DNA of 64,000 nt, taken from Massospora cicadina (lineage: Eukaryota > Entomophthoromycota > Entomophthoromycetes > Entomophthorales > Entomophthoraceae). Location of the stretch: positions 174,948 to 238,947 of the forward strand of contig JAKSZP010014513.1 of the NCBI GenBank assembly GCA_022478985.1, given 5' to 3'. A program made the translations under genes and the position numbers. The notes below the pieces were generated by a model that made no database searches, was not told the DNA's origin, and saw only the letters and a program-made list of their open reading frames with translations. Shown piece by piece: positions 11,706 through 22,950 of the stretch (position 1 is the first letter of the stretch; every line of letters starts with the position of its first letter).

Positions 11706-11766
11706 GCTTGACAAGCCTCTCAGAAATGGCTATCAGTTGAATCAGAGGCCGCCTAAACCCTTTTAG

Positions 11767-12970
11767 CGAATATAATATTTAGGAATATGGACGAAGAGAA
11801 TGGCTCAGGCTTTGAGAACAATTTGAAGCTAAATAATAAATGTGGAAAAGTTTCTGCAACTGCGAGGGTGCCAGTCCTAGTTCTGGAATGGGTATCAACA
11901 AGGAAATTGAGGGTCTAGATTCTCAGGTTATGCCTGTCATTGAGAAGATGCCCATGGACTCCGTGGAGAGCAAGACCCACTCTTCTCCCTATGCTCAGTA
12001 TAAAGCTGTGCCAATGAAGCTGTGTAAAGCAGTTTCATTTTCTAGAATTTGCAATAAATCTTATGAAAAACACAAATTATTTTAAAGATTGAAATCATCT
12101 TCATTAATTCCTTAAGGGAAACTGCACATGGACCACAGCTCAAACTTTGACAGGGCTATAGAGCTCTAGATGCTTTTTAGGAGGACAGACCCTCTTGCCT
12201 GGCGCCAGTATAGTACTGACTGTAGCACAAACTTTCATAGTAAAGCGCTTCCCACATAGTTGGATTAAGGAAATTTCTACAGCAGGATTACCCTGCCTGT
12301 GGGCACTTACCTGAGCACTCTTGCCTAACTGCTTTGTGGCAGTGTTTAGAGACCTCGTCCGTCCCAATTAGGAAAAAGCCAAATGGACTTTTATTACTGA
12401 GATTGGAAGATCTCAGGATGTTCAAAATATGAACCAATGATTACTAACCATGAGAATGGGGAAGTTTTAGTCAATTTTGGACTATGCAAACTGTTTACCT
12501 TAGGACATAACAGCTTTGAATGACTAGAGCCTTGGATCCAGTTATCACAAAGACCATATTTCTTAGTTTGCTGGAATAACACCCTCATCTGCTGATGCAC
12601 ATAATCTTGATCTTAATTCACCAACTAAATAAATGCTACCAAGGATAATTGATTGAAGTTAATGCCTCATAAGATGGAATAAGACATCAAACCACCTTCA
12701 ACACCACCCTGATAAAAAAAGGCTGTTTATGTAACTCAGACCTGTGATTATAAGCCTAAGAAAAAGGCTTATCGCCCAGTTGAACGAAAGTACCCAAGTT
12801 TTGCCAAGCTCAAATGAAACGACTTCCAGCAAAAAAATACTATATGTAGAAGTTTCCAATCTAATGGAGAAAAGAGAGAAAGCTCCAAAGAAGAAGTAAT
12901 AGGATTAGTCAATAAGTTCATACGCCATACTAGTGGTGTCAGACATTTTCATGTTTAGCATGGTGGAAAG
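11767..12970. other. No recognisable gene
   Basis: Short open frames occur on both strands (11840-12085 plus, 12367-12140 minus, 12600-12394 minus), but none matches a known family and none has supporting neighbours. I regard the stretch as decayed repeat or spacer. Confidence 0.5.
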
Positions 12971-13628
12971 TGTAACGGATGATAATATCCCAGTTTTTGA
13001 CCACCATCTTGCCTGCAGATCGGCGGATGGACGCCAAAAAATTGTCTAATATGAGGTTCCTTCAAGATAAGCGTTTCAACTCATCATATTATAAAATTCA
13101 AACTCAAAATTAATGAAATTCAAAAAATTAGAAAAGATGACACAGGTAAGCAAGGATTTGACCCCAAAATTAGCCTTGTTTTACTTATTTCTGAAATAAA
13201 CATGCTGACAAATTCAATCCTGATAACATAGGGCACCACAAATGACACAGGAAAAAACCAGAGCATTTGGCAGATCAGTTCGCCGCCAATTCTCAACTTT
13301 TTGTTAAGAATACAAATTTAGGGTTGTCACAGGATTCCAGGTAAGACAAGGCAAGAACGGCCCTGAGGCCACTAGAGAGACCCACATGAGGATGGGAAAT
13401 GAGAAAGAAAGAGAGAGGAAATTTTGAACTGAGTCTAGAGTTGCGTGGGCCCAACCTTATAAGCTCACTCTTCTGGGGAGCCCCTCCACACTTTTCTTTG
13501 TGCCCCAAGGAGCAGAAGAATAGCTCAGGAGGGGCAAAGCCCAGCACCAAGCCCACATGAACCTCAAAACCCCAAAATTCATTTTGACTCAATATTCAGA
13601 AATCTGAATATTAAGTCAAAATGTAACA
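12971..13628. repeat. Left LTR of the TRIM-like element
   Basis: Shares with the right copy the blocks CACCATCTTGCCTGCAGAT, GGCGGATGGACGCCAAAA, AAAAGATGACACAGGTAAGC and CAGGATTCCAGGTAAGACAA. Divergence is mostly single substitutions plus a few short indels. No protein-coding capacity is evident. Confidence 0.82.
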
Positions 13629-14061
13629 ATCAATTCAACCTTCCTGTTTACATCACCCCCAACTAAGAAGGAGCCCCCCACAAGAGGGTGGCTCATAGCT
13701 GGAGGTAACCAACATGAGGGCTTCCTCAGTAAACATGGAGCTGGAACCGGACTGCAAAAGCCAGTCCACCTGGAAAGGGGAAACATGCCCAACATGGGGA
13801 TGAGTGGTTATCCCACACATGGCGGGATGACAGTGGGGTGACGGGCCCTGCTGGGCCAGGTCTCTTGGTTCCAACCAGATTCCTGGTGAGGGGGAAGCCC
13901 CACTGATTTTGGACTGACAGTCACTTCAGATCAAGGGTTGGCCATCAGTCACTGGCTCCCCCCAGTGCTGTTTACTCGACAACCAGGACCTGAAGTGACC
14001 ACTGAAGTCAGGCTGAACGGGGCTCTGGTGGCGTGCTAAAAGCTCAATGAGTTCAGAATAA

Positions 14062-14711
14062 TGTAATGGAAAAAATGTCCCAGTTTTCAACCACCATCTT
14101 GCCTGCAGATTGGCGGATGGACGCCAAAAGATCATCTGATATGTGGTTCCCTTGAGTAAGCACTTTACTCTTTATACTCGCCAATTCAACCTCGGATCTA
14201 GGGAAATTTGAAAATAAGAAAAGATGACACAGGTAAGCAAGGATTTGACCCTGAAATTAGCCTTGTTTTATTTATTTATGAAATAAACATTCTGATGAAT
14301 TCAATCCTAATAACATAGGGCATCGTGAATGACACAGGAAAGAACAATAGTGTTTGGCAGATAAGTTCGCCACCAAATATCAACTTTTTTGTTAAGGATA
14401 CAAATTAGTGTCGCCACAGGATTCCAGGTAAGACAAGGCAAGAGTTGCCCCAAGGCCACTAGAGAGACCCATGCGAGGGCGTGAAATGAGAAAGAAAAAG
14501 AGAATTCTGAACTGAGTTCAGAATCATGCAAGCCCGACCTTTTAAGGTTGCTCTTCCAGGGAGCCCTTCTGCACTTTTCTTTGTGCCCTAAGGAGCATGA
14601 AGAATAACTCAGGAGGGGCAAAGCCCAGCATAAAGCCCAAATGAACTTCAAAACCACAAAATAGCGCTCCAACTTAATTTAGAAATCTGAATCTCGAGCC
14701 AAAATGTAACA
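14062..14711. repeat. Right LTR of the TRIM-like element
   Basis: Direct-repeat partner of 12971-13628. The region with most change lies at 14130-14215. A minus-strand open frame (14672-14307) crosses it but has no partner frame in the left copy beyond shared shadows, so I do not call a gene. Confidence 0.82.
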
Positions 14712-14989
14712 ATTGGTTCAACCCAAACACTACACAGATGTTTTGAAATCAAAATGTACTCTTAAGAACCTCTTGTGCTTATCTACTCATACTACCCTGG
14801 AAATGGTGAGTTTACTGTTTTGTTGCTGATTCTGTCCATTCTGTATTATATAATCAAAGAGGTCTAGATATAATTAGCTCGCCATTAGTGATTTCATTCT
14901 TGTAGCATAGTCAGTAATTTGCAGACTCTTCATATTTAATTTAGTGTGCTAGTTGCAAAACCAAATCAATAATGTATTATTACTGGTAG

Positions 14990-15706
14990 TGCATTTTTTA
15001 AGGAGCTTATCTGTAATGCTCCGATTCCAGTAGTGGCGGTGGCAAGGGCCCAACTCACTGCTAAGGAACACTTCGCTGGGTTAAGGGTAAATAAAGTACC
15101 GCCTACAAGGGCAGTGTACAGAAGGGCCAATGCAAGGATGGCACACATTGGGTTATTTTATATTTCCTGGAGTTTGGCAAACCAGACTAAATAAATGCAC
15201 ATAAAAATATAAGTCAAACAGAAATTTTATTTCAGAAAGTTGACCAGCAAGGAAAGTTGGCCTCTTTAAACATACTTTAAACAATGGGAGTCGAGTCATC
15301 AATCAGAGGAAAAGTTGCCAAGCCTAAGTGAGCCAATAGGCACATTATATCATCAGACTGGGTACTGTAGCTTGTAATGACTGGAATTGAGTTATTGTTT
15401 GCAGGTCAAGTCGTCACATCGGAAATATTGAAAATCAAACGGGTTTTGAAACTCCATTCTCTGAGCAACCAATTCAAAATGTCCTCATTAATAAGATAGC
15501 TGGTGCATTTTAATAACCTTGCTGTAATGCAGGGCCAGCATCACGCTCACCCTCAGGACAAACTTGGGAATATCTAGCCTGCACCCAGCGTTGGTCCAAG
15601 GTATTTTTTAGTCATGAAAGTCTTGCAGCTTGACTTTTTCTGGACTCCTGACATCCAGCTTTGTTTTTATCTTTGGTTCCCTCAATCTTGTCATGTAGCC
15701 ATGACA
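14990..15706 (-). mobile_element. Diverged LTR related to the LTRs of element 6
   Basis: The right part closely follows the element 6 LTRs: the AGCTGGTGCATTTTAA block near 15500, GTAATGCAGGGCCAGCATCA, TCCAGCTTTG, and the end TCATGTAGCCATGACA at 15706. It ends CA, as do the element 6 LTRs. The left boundary is uncertain. Reading on the minus strand, a GGGAGAAC purine run precedes the LTR start, so it could be a 3' LTR whose body decayed, or a solo LTR. No TSD was found. Confidence 0.65.
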
Positions 15707-16764
15707 GTTCTCCCAAATAGTTTAACTATTTTTGGCTGTAGATGTCTCACTTTTATGTTGTCTATGTCCTTCCTTATGCAATCCAACTGGTCATCATGAC
15801 TTCAAGGTTTACTAAATTGAGTTTAAGCTTTGTACAGTTTCATTATTCTTGATTTCTAATAAATGAACTTTTTTGGGACTAGTCTATACCAACCTTAGGG
15901 TAGTCACCAAACTGTAATTAATAAGTTTGAGCTCCAAAGAGCTTGAGGCGAGGGAAGGGATGAAAAAAAGCTTTTAATACAAAAATTATACCTCCTATTA
16001 AGCCTGAGAAGAGTAGTTATACCCTTACCTGACATAACCAAGGACGATTTTTAATAGGGAATTATCATCTACAACCACCCTAAGCTAAACTGCTCATAAT
16101 CATAGAGGAAGAAGGTGGGATTGTCTTGAGAATTAGTTTAAGGTGGATGAGCTAAACGTTCTCGGATAGAGAACCAGCATAAGTAACCACTTTAATGTAT
16201 ATGACAAGCTTTTCATCAAAATTACCCAAAGGGAAGGTAATCTAAATTGTGTTTATCTGTACTTCACGGTTTATTTCTGTTTTAGGTTGTGTTTAAAGGC
16301 TTCTGCTACCACAAAAGCATCTAAAGGCATCGGAGCCAAAGGTTACAGTGTTTTTTATAGATACAAAAAAAATCTGCAGAGATTTAGGGGCCAGGATATC
16401 TTCTAAGAGATATTTTGCCATATTATTATTTGGCACGTGCTTGGATATTATGTGGGTCTCAGACGCATCCACTGATATATATGTGAATTTCTATATTTGG
16501 GCTTATTCTTTTTTTGTTTGTAGTGGTGCAATGATAGAGCATCAAAATCTAAAAAATACATACACAAATTTCTGTGACAATAACATTTTTGCGTCCTTGA
16601 CTTCTCAAGGTCCCACCATGAGTTGAAAATTGGAAGTTCAGGACTTTCCTGAGGCGACAAAACAGCTTAAAATGCTGATTTATTACTAACTATTTGCCAA
16701 GATGCTTCAATTTTGAGAATATTGCGCTCAGTTTAAATTCCTATAATAAAATTTTTACTTTTTA
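15707..16764. other. AT-rich stretch without a recognisable gene
   Basis: The longest open frame (16348-16626, plus, 92 codons) has no family resemblance, no clear start context and biased AT-rich codons. I see no RNA gene. It may contain the decayed internal region of the element whose LTR ends at 15706. Confidence 0.5.
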
Positions 16765-18693
16765 ACTAACTGAGACAAGCCAACCAGGGGACGGACATTA
16801 CCAACGCTCAAAGAGCTAAAAAAAGAATGAACTGAACTACCCAAACAGAATGATTAACCACTCAAAAAGAGCAGGTGAAACACAACCAAACGATAATACA
16901 ACTGACCAGGTGAGACAGCGACGATTTTCTGATACCACCATGGTGGAAGGAGAAGGGGGATCAGATGGCTTATCCTCAGTATCAGATTTCATATTAAAGG
17001 CAAGTGTGTGGGCCAAGGATGAGAGCAATGGTGCGGGGTGATCAGCGAAATGGGGAGCGAGTTGGTTGATGGCTGGCTGGTCATCAAAATTACCTGCATC
17101 AAAAGATTGCACTTGATATATGGAAAAGCAGTCTTCTGCATGAAGGCGGATGGGAGGAAGCTGTGATAATAAAGCTGCGGTGGCGTGGGTGGTTTTTTTC
17201 TTGGCCTGAAAAGCGATAGCAACTTTCTTGATGGCGGCATTTGCTTGTTTGTGAAGGTTTAGGACGTTATGTCTGCCCTGAGAGGCTAAGGTTGGAGCCA
17301 AAATGGGATGAGGGAGACCCTTGACAAGTATTGCTACTGATGAGTCAGTTACCTCATGGATGTCGGTGTTATCTGGGATTTCAGCTGCAGCAACAGCAAG
17401 CTTGTAGTTGGAGTGGAACACAGTAGCATTTGGTTGGGGGCATAAAAATGCTGAGGAATCTGAATAGAATGATGTACCTGTATAAATTCTTTACTTTATG
17501 TATTCAAGTCTATAATTACATTGCCCATTTCATCAGTTTCATCCAACAAAGTCCATGAATTAAGTTGTATTGGAAATCAGGGTTGGTGAATTTATGGGCT
17601 GTGGCTGTTGATTGAGGAAAAATGTGAGATAAAACCATTATCCAAGCTGTCTCCTGATTGGGTGAAGCACATATGGCGCTGGACTGAGGAGGGGCCTGAT
17701 TAGCAGCTGCGGGCGCTGCATTAGCTGCAGGTTTTGGGGAGGGGGAAGCATTGTACCCCATACCAGAAAGGCTATGGGGTGTGTGGCGTTTTGGTGGCCA
17801 GATGGAGGCAACACAGGTCTGGTGGATGCAGCAAGATAGGGAATTTACACTTCAAGTGATCCAACTCAAAGCAGGACAGACAGATAGCCACCTGCCCTCA
17901 ACATGGGCTAGAATGGGTGGTTGGGGGCATAGGAAATTACAGCATGGTGGGAATCAACAGTGAAATTTTGTTGTAATTTGGGCTGATTGTGGTGAATGCC
18001 TGAAGCCCAGCAAGACAGGTGGCCCCATTGAGGATCACAAATTGGATGGGGTTGGATCCATATGCGGCCAAGCCTTCCATCAGCTCCTGGTAGAGCACCG
18101 CAGGGGGAAAGTGGGTGGGAAACACTGAAAATTAAACCACCATAGTGGTGTCAGTGGGGAGCTGGTTACACGTTGTTGAGATAGGGGTGCCCTGGAAAAC
18201 CAGGGGAACAGTGGCTGCAGTGGCGGCATCAGCTTCACAAGTGAAGCCTAGATCAAAATGCCCCTTATAGGGGCGGAAATCTATAAGCCTGGATGGCAGC
18301 ATCACTGCCTGAGACAAGTTGATAATGGCTTTTCTGCATGTGGGAATAAGTTCCCATATTTGACCCAAAGGCCAAAATGCAGTTGGGATCAGGGGAGAAT
18401 GAGTGGGCTGCGTGGCACTGCCTGGGCACATGCCAAGTGGATGGCAAGATCCTTGGGCAGAATGAACTGACCTGATGTATTATTGGGACTGGACGAGCCA
18501 GTTAAAACATGTTTTCCCGCTGGATGAAAAATGCTGGGTGGGGCTTTACCGCTGCCCACATTGGAGCAGCCGGCGGAAAATCCAAGGTTATCAGGGAGCG
18601 ATTGGGGGAGATCAGCGTAGGCTAGTTTGGCACTTTTTTTATTTCTTTTAATTTAAATTTCTTGAAAGAAACTCCAAGTGGAAAGAGATTTCC
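16765..18693 (-). mobile_element. ORF1-only LINE relative, copy C (full length)
   Basis: The 5' end near 18693 (GGAAATCTCTTTCC on the minus strand) and the 3' tail (GGTAATGTCCGTCCCCTGGT, then GGCTTGTCTCAG) match copies A and B. The length is again about 1.9 kb. CCTATAATA at about 16739-16747 and CCTATAGTA at 18692-18700 may be traces of the TSD, but I am not confident. This copy retains the longest C-terminal open frame of the family. Confidence 0.85.
16837..18610 (-). pseudogene. ORF1 (Gag-like protein) of copy C
   Basis: The C-terminal open piece (17421-16837, 194 codons) begins with FHSNYKLAVAAAEIPD and contains the block HKQANAAIKKVAIA. It ends with an acidic, serine/proline-rich tail and LTWSVVLS, which copy B shares. 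Upstream frames hold FDLGFTCEADAATAATVPLV (18300-18180) and ELMEGLAAYGSN (about 18085-18050). The zinc-knuckle region near 17880 has lost its clear cysteines. The common domain order across four copies shows that the family once encoded a single protein of roughly 500-600 residues. Confidence 0.72.
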
Positions 18694-18832
18694 TATAGTA
18701 GGTTAAAAGGTGTAAAATAATGATTATCCTGATCAAGTTTAGTCAAATTCTTAATTGGTTATTTGGGTGGGTAATTATTACCAATGCTAGCTAAGAAATA
18801 AAACTTTTTTATAGGTACTTTAGGCTTAAGAG

Positions 18833-19250
18833 GTGAGAGTGAGTCCCAATGTGGAACCACACCCTCAACCTCCATCTCAGGTTCATTTAGGAGTTGAGTT
18901 GCTTCTGACACAGTGCAGGTGGGCAAGCAAAGGTATTTTTCCTTTGATTAGTCCAATTCAAAGAAAATTAGATGCACCATATTTCCATTTTTTTAATCAA
19001 GCTCAAAGTGGGGGATCAGGTGGTGAGGAGATGATGGCGCAGGGGGAATCAGCTGGAAAATTTCTCATGGTGCAGAATGATGATGGAAGTTGGCCAAGGT
19101 CCTGTACATCACTTAGAACCCTGTGGTACTGTTGTAGTTAATGTGACAAACCATTAATTCAAATGATAATCTAACTTTTTATACTTCTTCTAATTTAGGT
19201 AAAAGGGTTCAATCAGATGTACGTGGCCTCATGGCTCATTATTATGTGTA
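18833..19250 (+). other. Unassigned open frame, possible remnant of a host exon
   Basis: Between copy C and the SINE, an open frame of 102 codons (18833-19141) includes a glycine/serine-rich stretch and the segment KFLMVQNDDGSWPRS. About 60 bp further on, TTCTAATTTAG at about 19188-19198 looks like a splice acceptor, followed by a short open piece with RVQSDVRGLMAHYY. Nothing here matches a transposon domain. It could be a host-gene fragment or a transposon sequence I do not know. No function is proposed. Confidence 0.25.
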
Positions 19251-19532
19251 GGTGCTTTATTTTTATTAAATTACTGTCAACGTCCTTGGTCAAATTTGGC
19301 GGACAGTAATAGATAAAAAAGAAAAATCATCACTCCTCACCTGTAAAATTCAATCCCTTAGTATCTCAATTACTGTGGCCTATGAGCATGGTTTTTGTAT
19401 TGTAGTTATTAATTATTTATAAATTTAACATGCACTGGCATAAAAATAGTCATTTAATAGGATAGTCATTATGCCCTCAGCCTTTCTGCCATAATCTTAT
19501 TTTATTAGAAGTTATTTTTGTTTAGGTTATTA

Positions 19533-19826
19533 TGGGGGTGGAAGGTGAGTTGGTAGGGCGTATGGCTACCAACTTGAAGGTTGTGGGTTCAATTCCCGCC
19601 CTTCGCACATCAATTGGGGTGCCAGCCAAAGGAAGCTATTGGCGGTTAGTAAGTATAATAACACGAAAACCTTACCCATGACATAACCAGAAAAATCCGA
19701 GTCCCAATCCAGAGGTGAAAAAACTTTCTATGACAGAGTTGACCCTGCTCAGGTTTTATGTCGATACTTTCTTTCTCAATTTTTGGTAATGTCCATCCCC
19801 TGGTCAGCTTGCCTCAAAATAAAATA
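19533..19826 (+). mobile_element. Full-length tRNA-derived SINE (294 bp)
   Basis: The element is bounded by a perfect 12-bp duplication, TTTAGGTTATTA (19521-19532 and 19827-19838). It has three parts. The head (about 19533-19609) is tRNA-like, with A-box and B-box promoter sequences. The unrelated body spans about 19610-19780. The 3' tail, GGTAATGTCCATCCCCTGGT then CAGCTTGCCTCAAAATAAA, is the same tail as in ORF1-only copies A-D and resembles the LINE tail at 53.4 kb. SINEs are made by RNA polymerase III and copied by a partner LINE that recognises the shared tail. No coding capacity. Confidence 0.92.
19542..19596 (+). promoter_or_regulatory. Internal RNA polymerase III promoter of the SINE
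   Basis: An A-box-like AAGGTGAGTTGG lies at 19542-19553 and a B box GGTTCAATTCC at 19586-19596, matching the GGTTCRANNCC consensus exactly. The spacing is as in tRNA genes. The T-arm stem GTGGG/CCCGC is intact; the anticodon arm and acceptor stem do not pair well, so this is not a working tRNA gene. Confidence 0.85.
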
Positions 19827-19838
19827 TTTAGGTTATTA

Positions 19839-20552
19839 CTCTAATGTTGCTGGCTTAGCGGCCATATATTCCCCATTATGCTATTGGCTAAAATTTCTTA
19901 GTGCTTTTCTGCTGTTAAATGATTACAGCAATGAGAGCGATGATTTGAGAATATCAACAGAGAAACGCCCTTTGGAAGATAATATGTTTTTGTCATTATT
20001 TGGTGGTGAAGAATACCATGAGAGAAGAGAAGATTGTTGAGTGAAGCCTTAAGCCGTTGTAGGTACTCAATACTACAATGTGCTTATCTTCTTAAAAGCT
20101 AAAATTAAAGACTATTTATGATAAATAAGGATTTTCTCTCTTTTTATGATCCAAGGGCATTATCTTCATAAGTGCCTTGTTTTGTGTGTTCACTGACCTG
20201 TGCTCTTGAGATAAAAATCCAAGTGCCAATCATAACTAGAACAATAAATTAAAAATGGGTTCCCCTAAACTTGACAAAGCCAGTAAGCAGCTCCTCATAG
20301 AGCTTCTGGTTGGAAGATGTGAGGCAAGGCCTGCAAATCTCATGACAATCATAGTGCTCAAGTACAGCTGAGTATGAATTATAGGCAAAGGTGTGCTTTT
20401 ATAAATTAGATTATCTTTTGCAAAGCCACCCCCAGCTTCCTCTGTAAGGAACCCAAGTCAAAGTAGCCCTTATAGGGGCAGAAATCCATGAATCCAGTAA
20501 AAGCAAACACTTTCATTAACAGCTTGGAAATCTTACAATCAGTTTAGGGGAT
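19839..20552. other. Spacer with a small ORF1-element fragment
   Basis: No gene is seen. At 20455-20505 the sequence CAAAGTAGCCCTTATAGGGG followed by CAGAAATCCATGAATCC resembles the minus-strand ORF1 region of copy C near 18250-18290, so a short relic of that family is present. The 85-codon plus-strand frame at 19783-20040 starts inside the SINE tail and is not considered a gene. Confidence 0.5.
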
Positions 20553-21080
20553 TGTTGTAAACTCTAGTGGAATCAGTTGAGATTCTCTGAAAGGTTGCAA
20601 GGAGGGTAACCACTGATGCAACGGAAAGACAATAAGGAGATTGTCATTCCTCAAGCAATTTTTATAAGCTATATAATGAAGCTAAAGGCCTCAGAGAACT
20701 ATATTTTTTATTTAAAACGGCAAATTCCACTAACATTATTTTTAAAATTACTACTTAAATCCACTATGTGTTACTAATCAAAGACCTCCCTTCCACTTCT
20801 TTGTCTCCTCCTTTTCGCTAATCTCTCCAACTGCTCTTTGTCTCATCTGCGCAGCTACTCAGCTTCACCAATTCTCATTGTTTCATCTCATTAATGGGAG
20901 TTCTGGACAAACCTCCATGGCTTACCTTAGTTCAAATCATTTTAGCTCAACCAATATCAAATCATGGTAAATATTAATTGTGCTGCCTTGATCTTGACAG
21001 ATAACCAATGTACTGTTACTAATAATTTAGGATTATTATCTAATATAACTTTCCTGTCATTACCTCTCCTTTAATGTATG
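20553..21080 (-). mobile_element. 3' LTR of Ty3/gypsy element 2
   Basis: Starts TGTTGTAAACTC. It matches 28015-28324 and then, after a 15-kb gap, 43414-43615. Shared blocks include GATGCAACGGAA, ACTAATCAAAGACCTCCC, AGCTACTCAGCTTC, AAATCATGGTAAA and TGCCTTGATCTTGAC. This copy is uninterrupted, so it shows what the right LTR looked like before element 4 inserted. The right end is only known to within about 60 bp. Confidence 0.78.
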
Positions 21081-22050
21081 ATAGTTCTTCAAAGCTACTT
21101 CTTTAATTATTCATCTGATGTATGCTGAGTCGCAACAACAACTGGGCCCACAATCCCCAGAATATTTTCTTTGAGTATGGTACACCGCAAATGGGTCTAA
21201 CACAAGCAGAATTTCTCTTCCCCAATTCCCGCTTACTCCAAGCAATGGGGGTGCCCAAAGTAGATTCATTAAACGTCCTGAGCTGGCTGAAACTCCTTTT
21301 TAAATTTATTAGCCATTTGACATCCTTAAACACACCCTTCAGCAATCTTAGGCGCAGTTGCATTGTGGTGGTGAGTGGAGCAGAGGCTCATTGTTTTTCT
21401 TAAAGTGGTCTGGCTTCTAGCGGCCAAAGCACAAAACCCGCTGTAAGAAGCAGAGAAGGGGAGACGATTTTTAAGGCAGTCTGATTAATAGGAGGTTTGC
21501 TTCACCTTCTTATTGAAACTCGCCTTAACTTAACAATTAATCATTGGTTATTTATTTTATTATTTTTTTACTGTTATTTACTTAATTATTTTTGGTTTTT
21601 CCTTTATTGGTTATAAGCCCAAAGGAACTTAGCATACACTCAGTTGATAATCTGAATACTTGCTGTATCCAAGATTATATAGGCTACTACATCAGTTTTT
21701 TCTATTATCTCAGAAAGGGCCAATCCATATAATAGCTAGCTTATTCCGCTGCCCAAACCCATGCTGGTCATGGAAGAAAACACTCACACATATCACAAAA
21801 CTGTGGATGTCTGTCACTTCTTAGTATATCAGAATCATAATCTTTGATCTCTCTAGCCAGGATGTTTGATTACGCTTCATTCTGGAGCTTAATTAGCATG
21901 ACGTCAAAGCCATCATATTGCTTTGCAGAACTATTACGCCAATATCTCCAATGCAGGAGTAAGTTAATGCAGGCAGAGCGGGTCGCCAATATAAAGAAAC
22001 TGAAAAGGGCTCTTTCTGGTCATTGAATGATAACTGATGTTATAAAAAAT
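21081..22050. other. Unresolved stretch between LTR and integrase of element 2
   Basis: Expected content is the C-terminal part of pol, but I recognise no domain. The two overlapping frames at 21103-21403 (one per strand) match nothing known. Part of this may be an unrelated insertion. Confidence 0.4.
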
Positions 22051-22059
22051 GGCGGTGGA

Positions 22060-22950
22060 GAGAAGGGTATATCAATCCAATGGTCTATATGTTACCAGCT
22101 TCTTGATTATGTTCACGAGCGTTCCGTTACCCTTTGACCATCCCGTTGGATTCAGGATAGTATGGGGTTGTTAGAGCCCCATGGATGACCATTAGACCAT
22201 TTAACTTAGAGAGAATGTGGTGAGGTGAAGTTGGTTCCATTTTTAGTGAGTATGAACGAAGGAAAGCCATGTCATTGAATTATGCACTCCATCATGAACT
22301 TAGACACAATGGCCGCCCCAAAATCAACTATTGCCCGTTCCTCTACCCACCTGGTCAAAAGGTCTATTGCTACCAGGATATACTTAGAGCGATTTGTGTC
22401 AATAATTAAGGGTCCCACAACATCAATGGACACAGTGTGCCAAACAAACCAGAGCTTCACCAACTGATAAGAGGTCTTCTGATGGAATGGAATCTTCAAT
22501 TGCATTGGTGGCAACAATAAATCACTTCTATAATTTAAAGTGTATAATAGTCCATTGATACCACAGTCACAAGAACTCTAACGTTTTGCGTAGCCCTCTT
22601 TGGTCTAATTCATTTTGCGCGCTCAAAATAATGGCCAGTCAAGCAAAGGGTTTCAGGAATCTGTATGTATCCTCACCAATCCACTTATATAACTTACTTT
22701 TTTGCAAACTTTATCAGCCATCATCCCATCTAGTGCCCAAATAACATATGGAGATTAATCAGCATATTTACCAAAAACATCTTTTCATACTGAAAATTGC
22801 CCAGACCTGCTGCTAAGGTGATTGTTAGTAAACAAAAACTGTCAGCATTCTGATGCTTTGCACCAGGACGTTGAAGTATCTCAAAACTCTATGCCTTGTC
22901 ATAATTTTAACTATATATGGAATCCTCTAATGATATAGTGGTATTTGGGA
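22060..22950 (-). pseudogene. Ty3/gypsy element 2: integrase
   Basis: The minus strand at 22517-22272 is open for 81 codons and reads WHTVSIDVVGPL and then ILVAIDLLTRWVEERAI. This is the start of the integrase catalytic core, where the first acidic residue of the D,D-35-E triad falls in SIDVVGPL. Integrase would insert the DNA copy into the host genome. Downstream (left) the frame is lost, and the later catalytic residues are not safely identified. Upstream (22520-22950), where the zinc-binding region should be, is heavily decayed. Confidence 0.75.

Larger units (their letters stand above)
12971..14711. mobile_element. TRIM-like element: two LTRs around a 433-bp interior
   Basis: Two direct repeats of 658 and 650 bp (12971-13628 and 14062-14711) both begin TGTAA and end TGTAACA, fitting the TG...CA rule for LTRs. 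The interior of 433 bp is GC-richer than its surroundings and has no gag or pol. That architecture is a terminal-repeat retrotransposon in miniature, or an internally deleted element. I could not find a matching TSD (GAAAG left, ATTGG right), and homology runs about 12 bp past the inferred LTR ends, so boundaries may be off. Orientation is unclear. Confidence 0.72.

Noticed and set aside
13293..14672. Minus-strand frames as a duplicated gene pair
   Set aside because: Both lie inside the two LTRs of the TRIM-like element; the duplication is explained by the LTR pair, and the frames are interrupted at different places.
16348..16626. 92-codon plus-strand frame as a secreted protein gene
   Set aside because: No signal peptide, no known domain, strongly AT-driven codons, and stops directly on both sides without splice signals I trust.
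19533..19609. A tRNA gene
   Set aside because: The promoter boxes and T-arm are good, but the acceptor stem and anticodon arm do not pair properly, and the sequence continues into a SINE body with TSDs on both sides.
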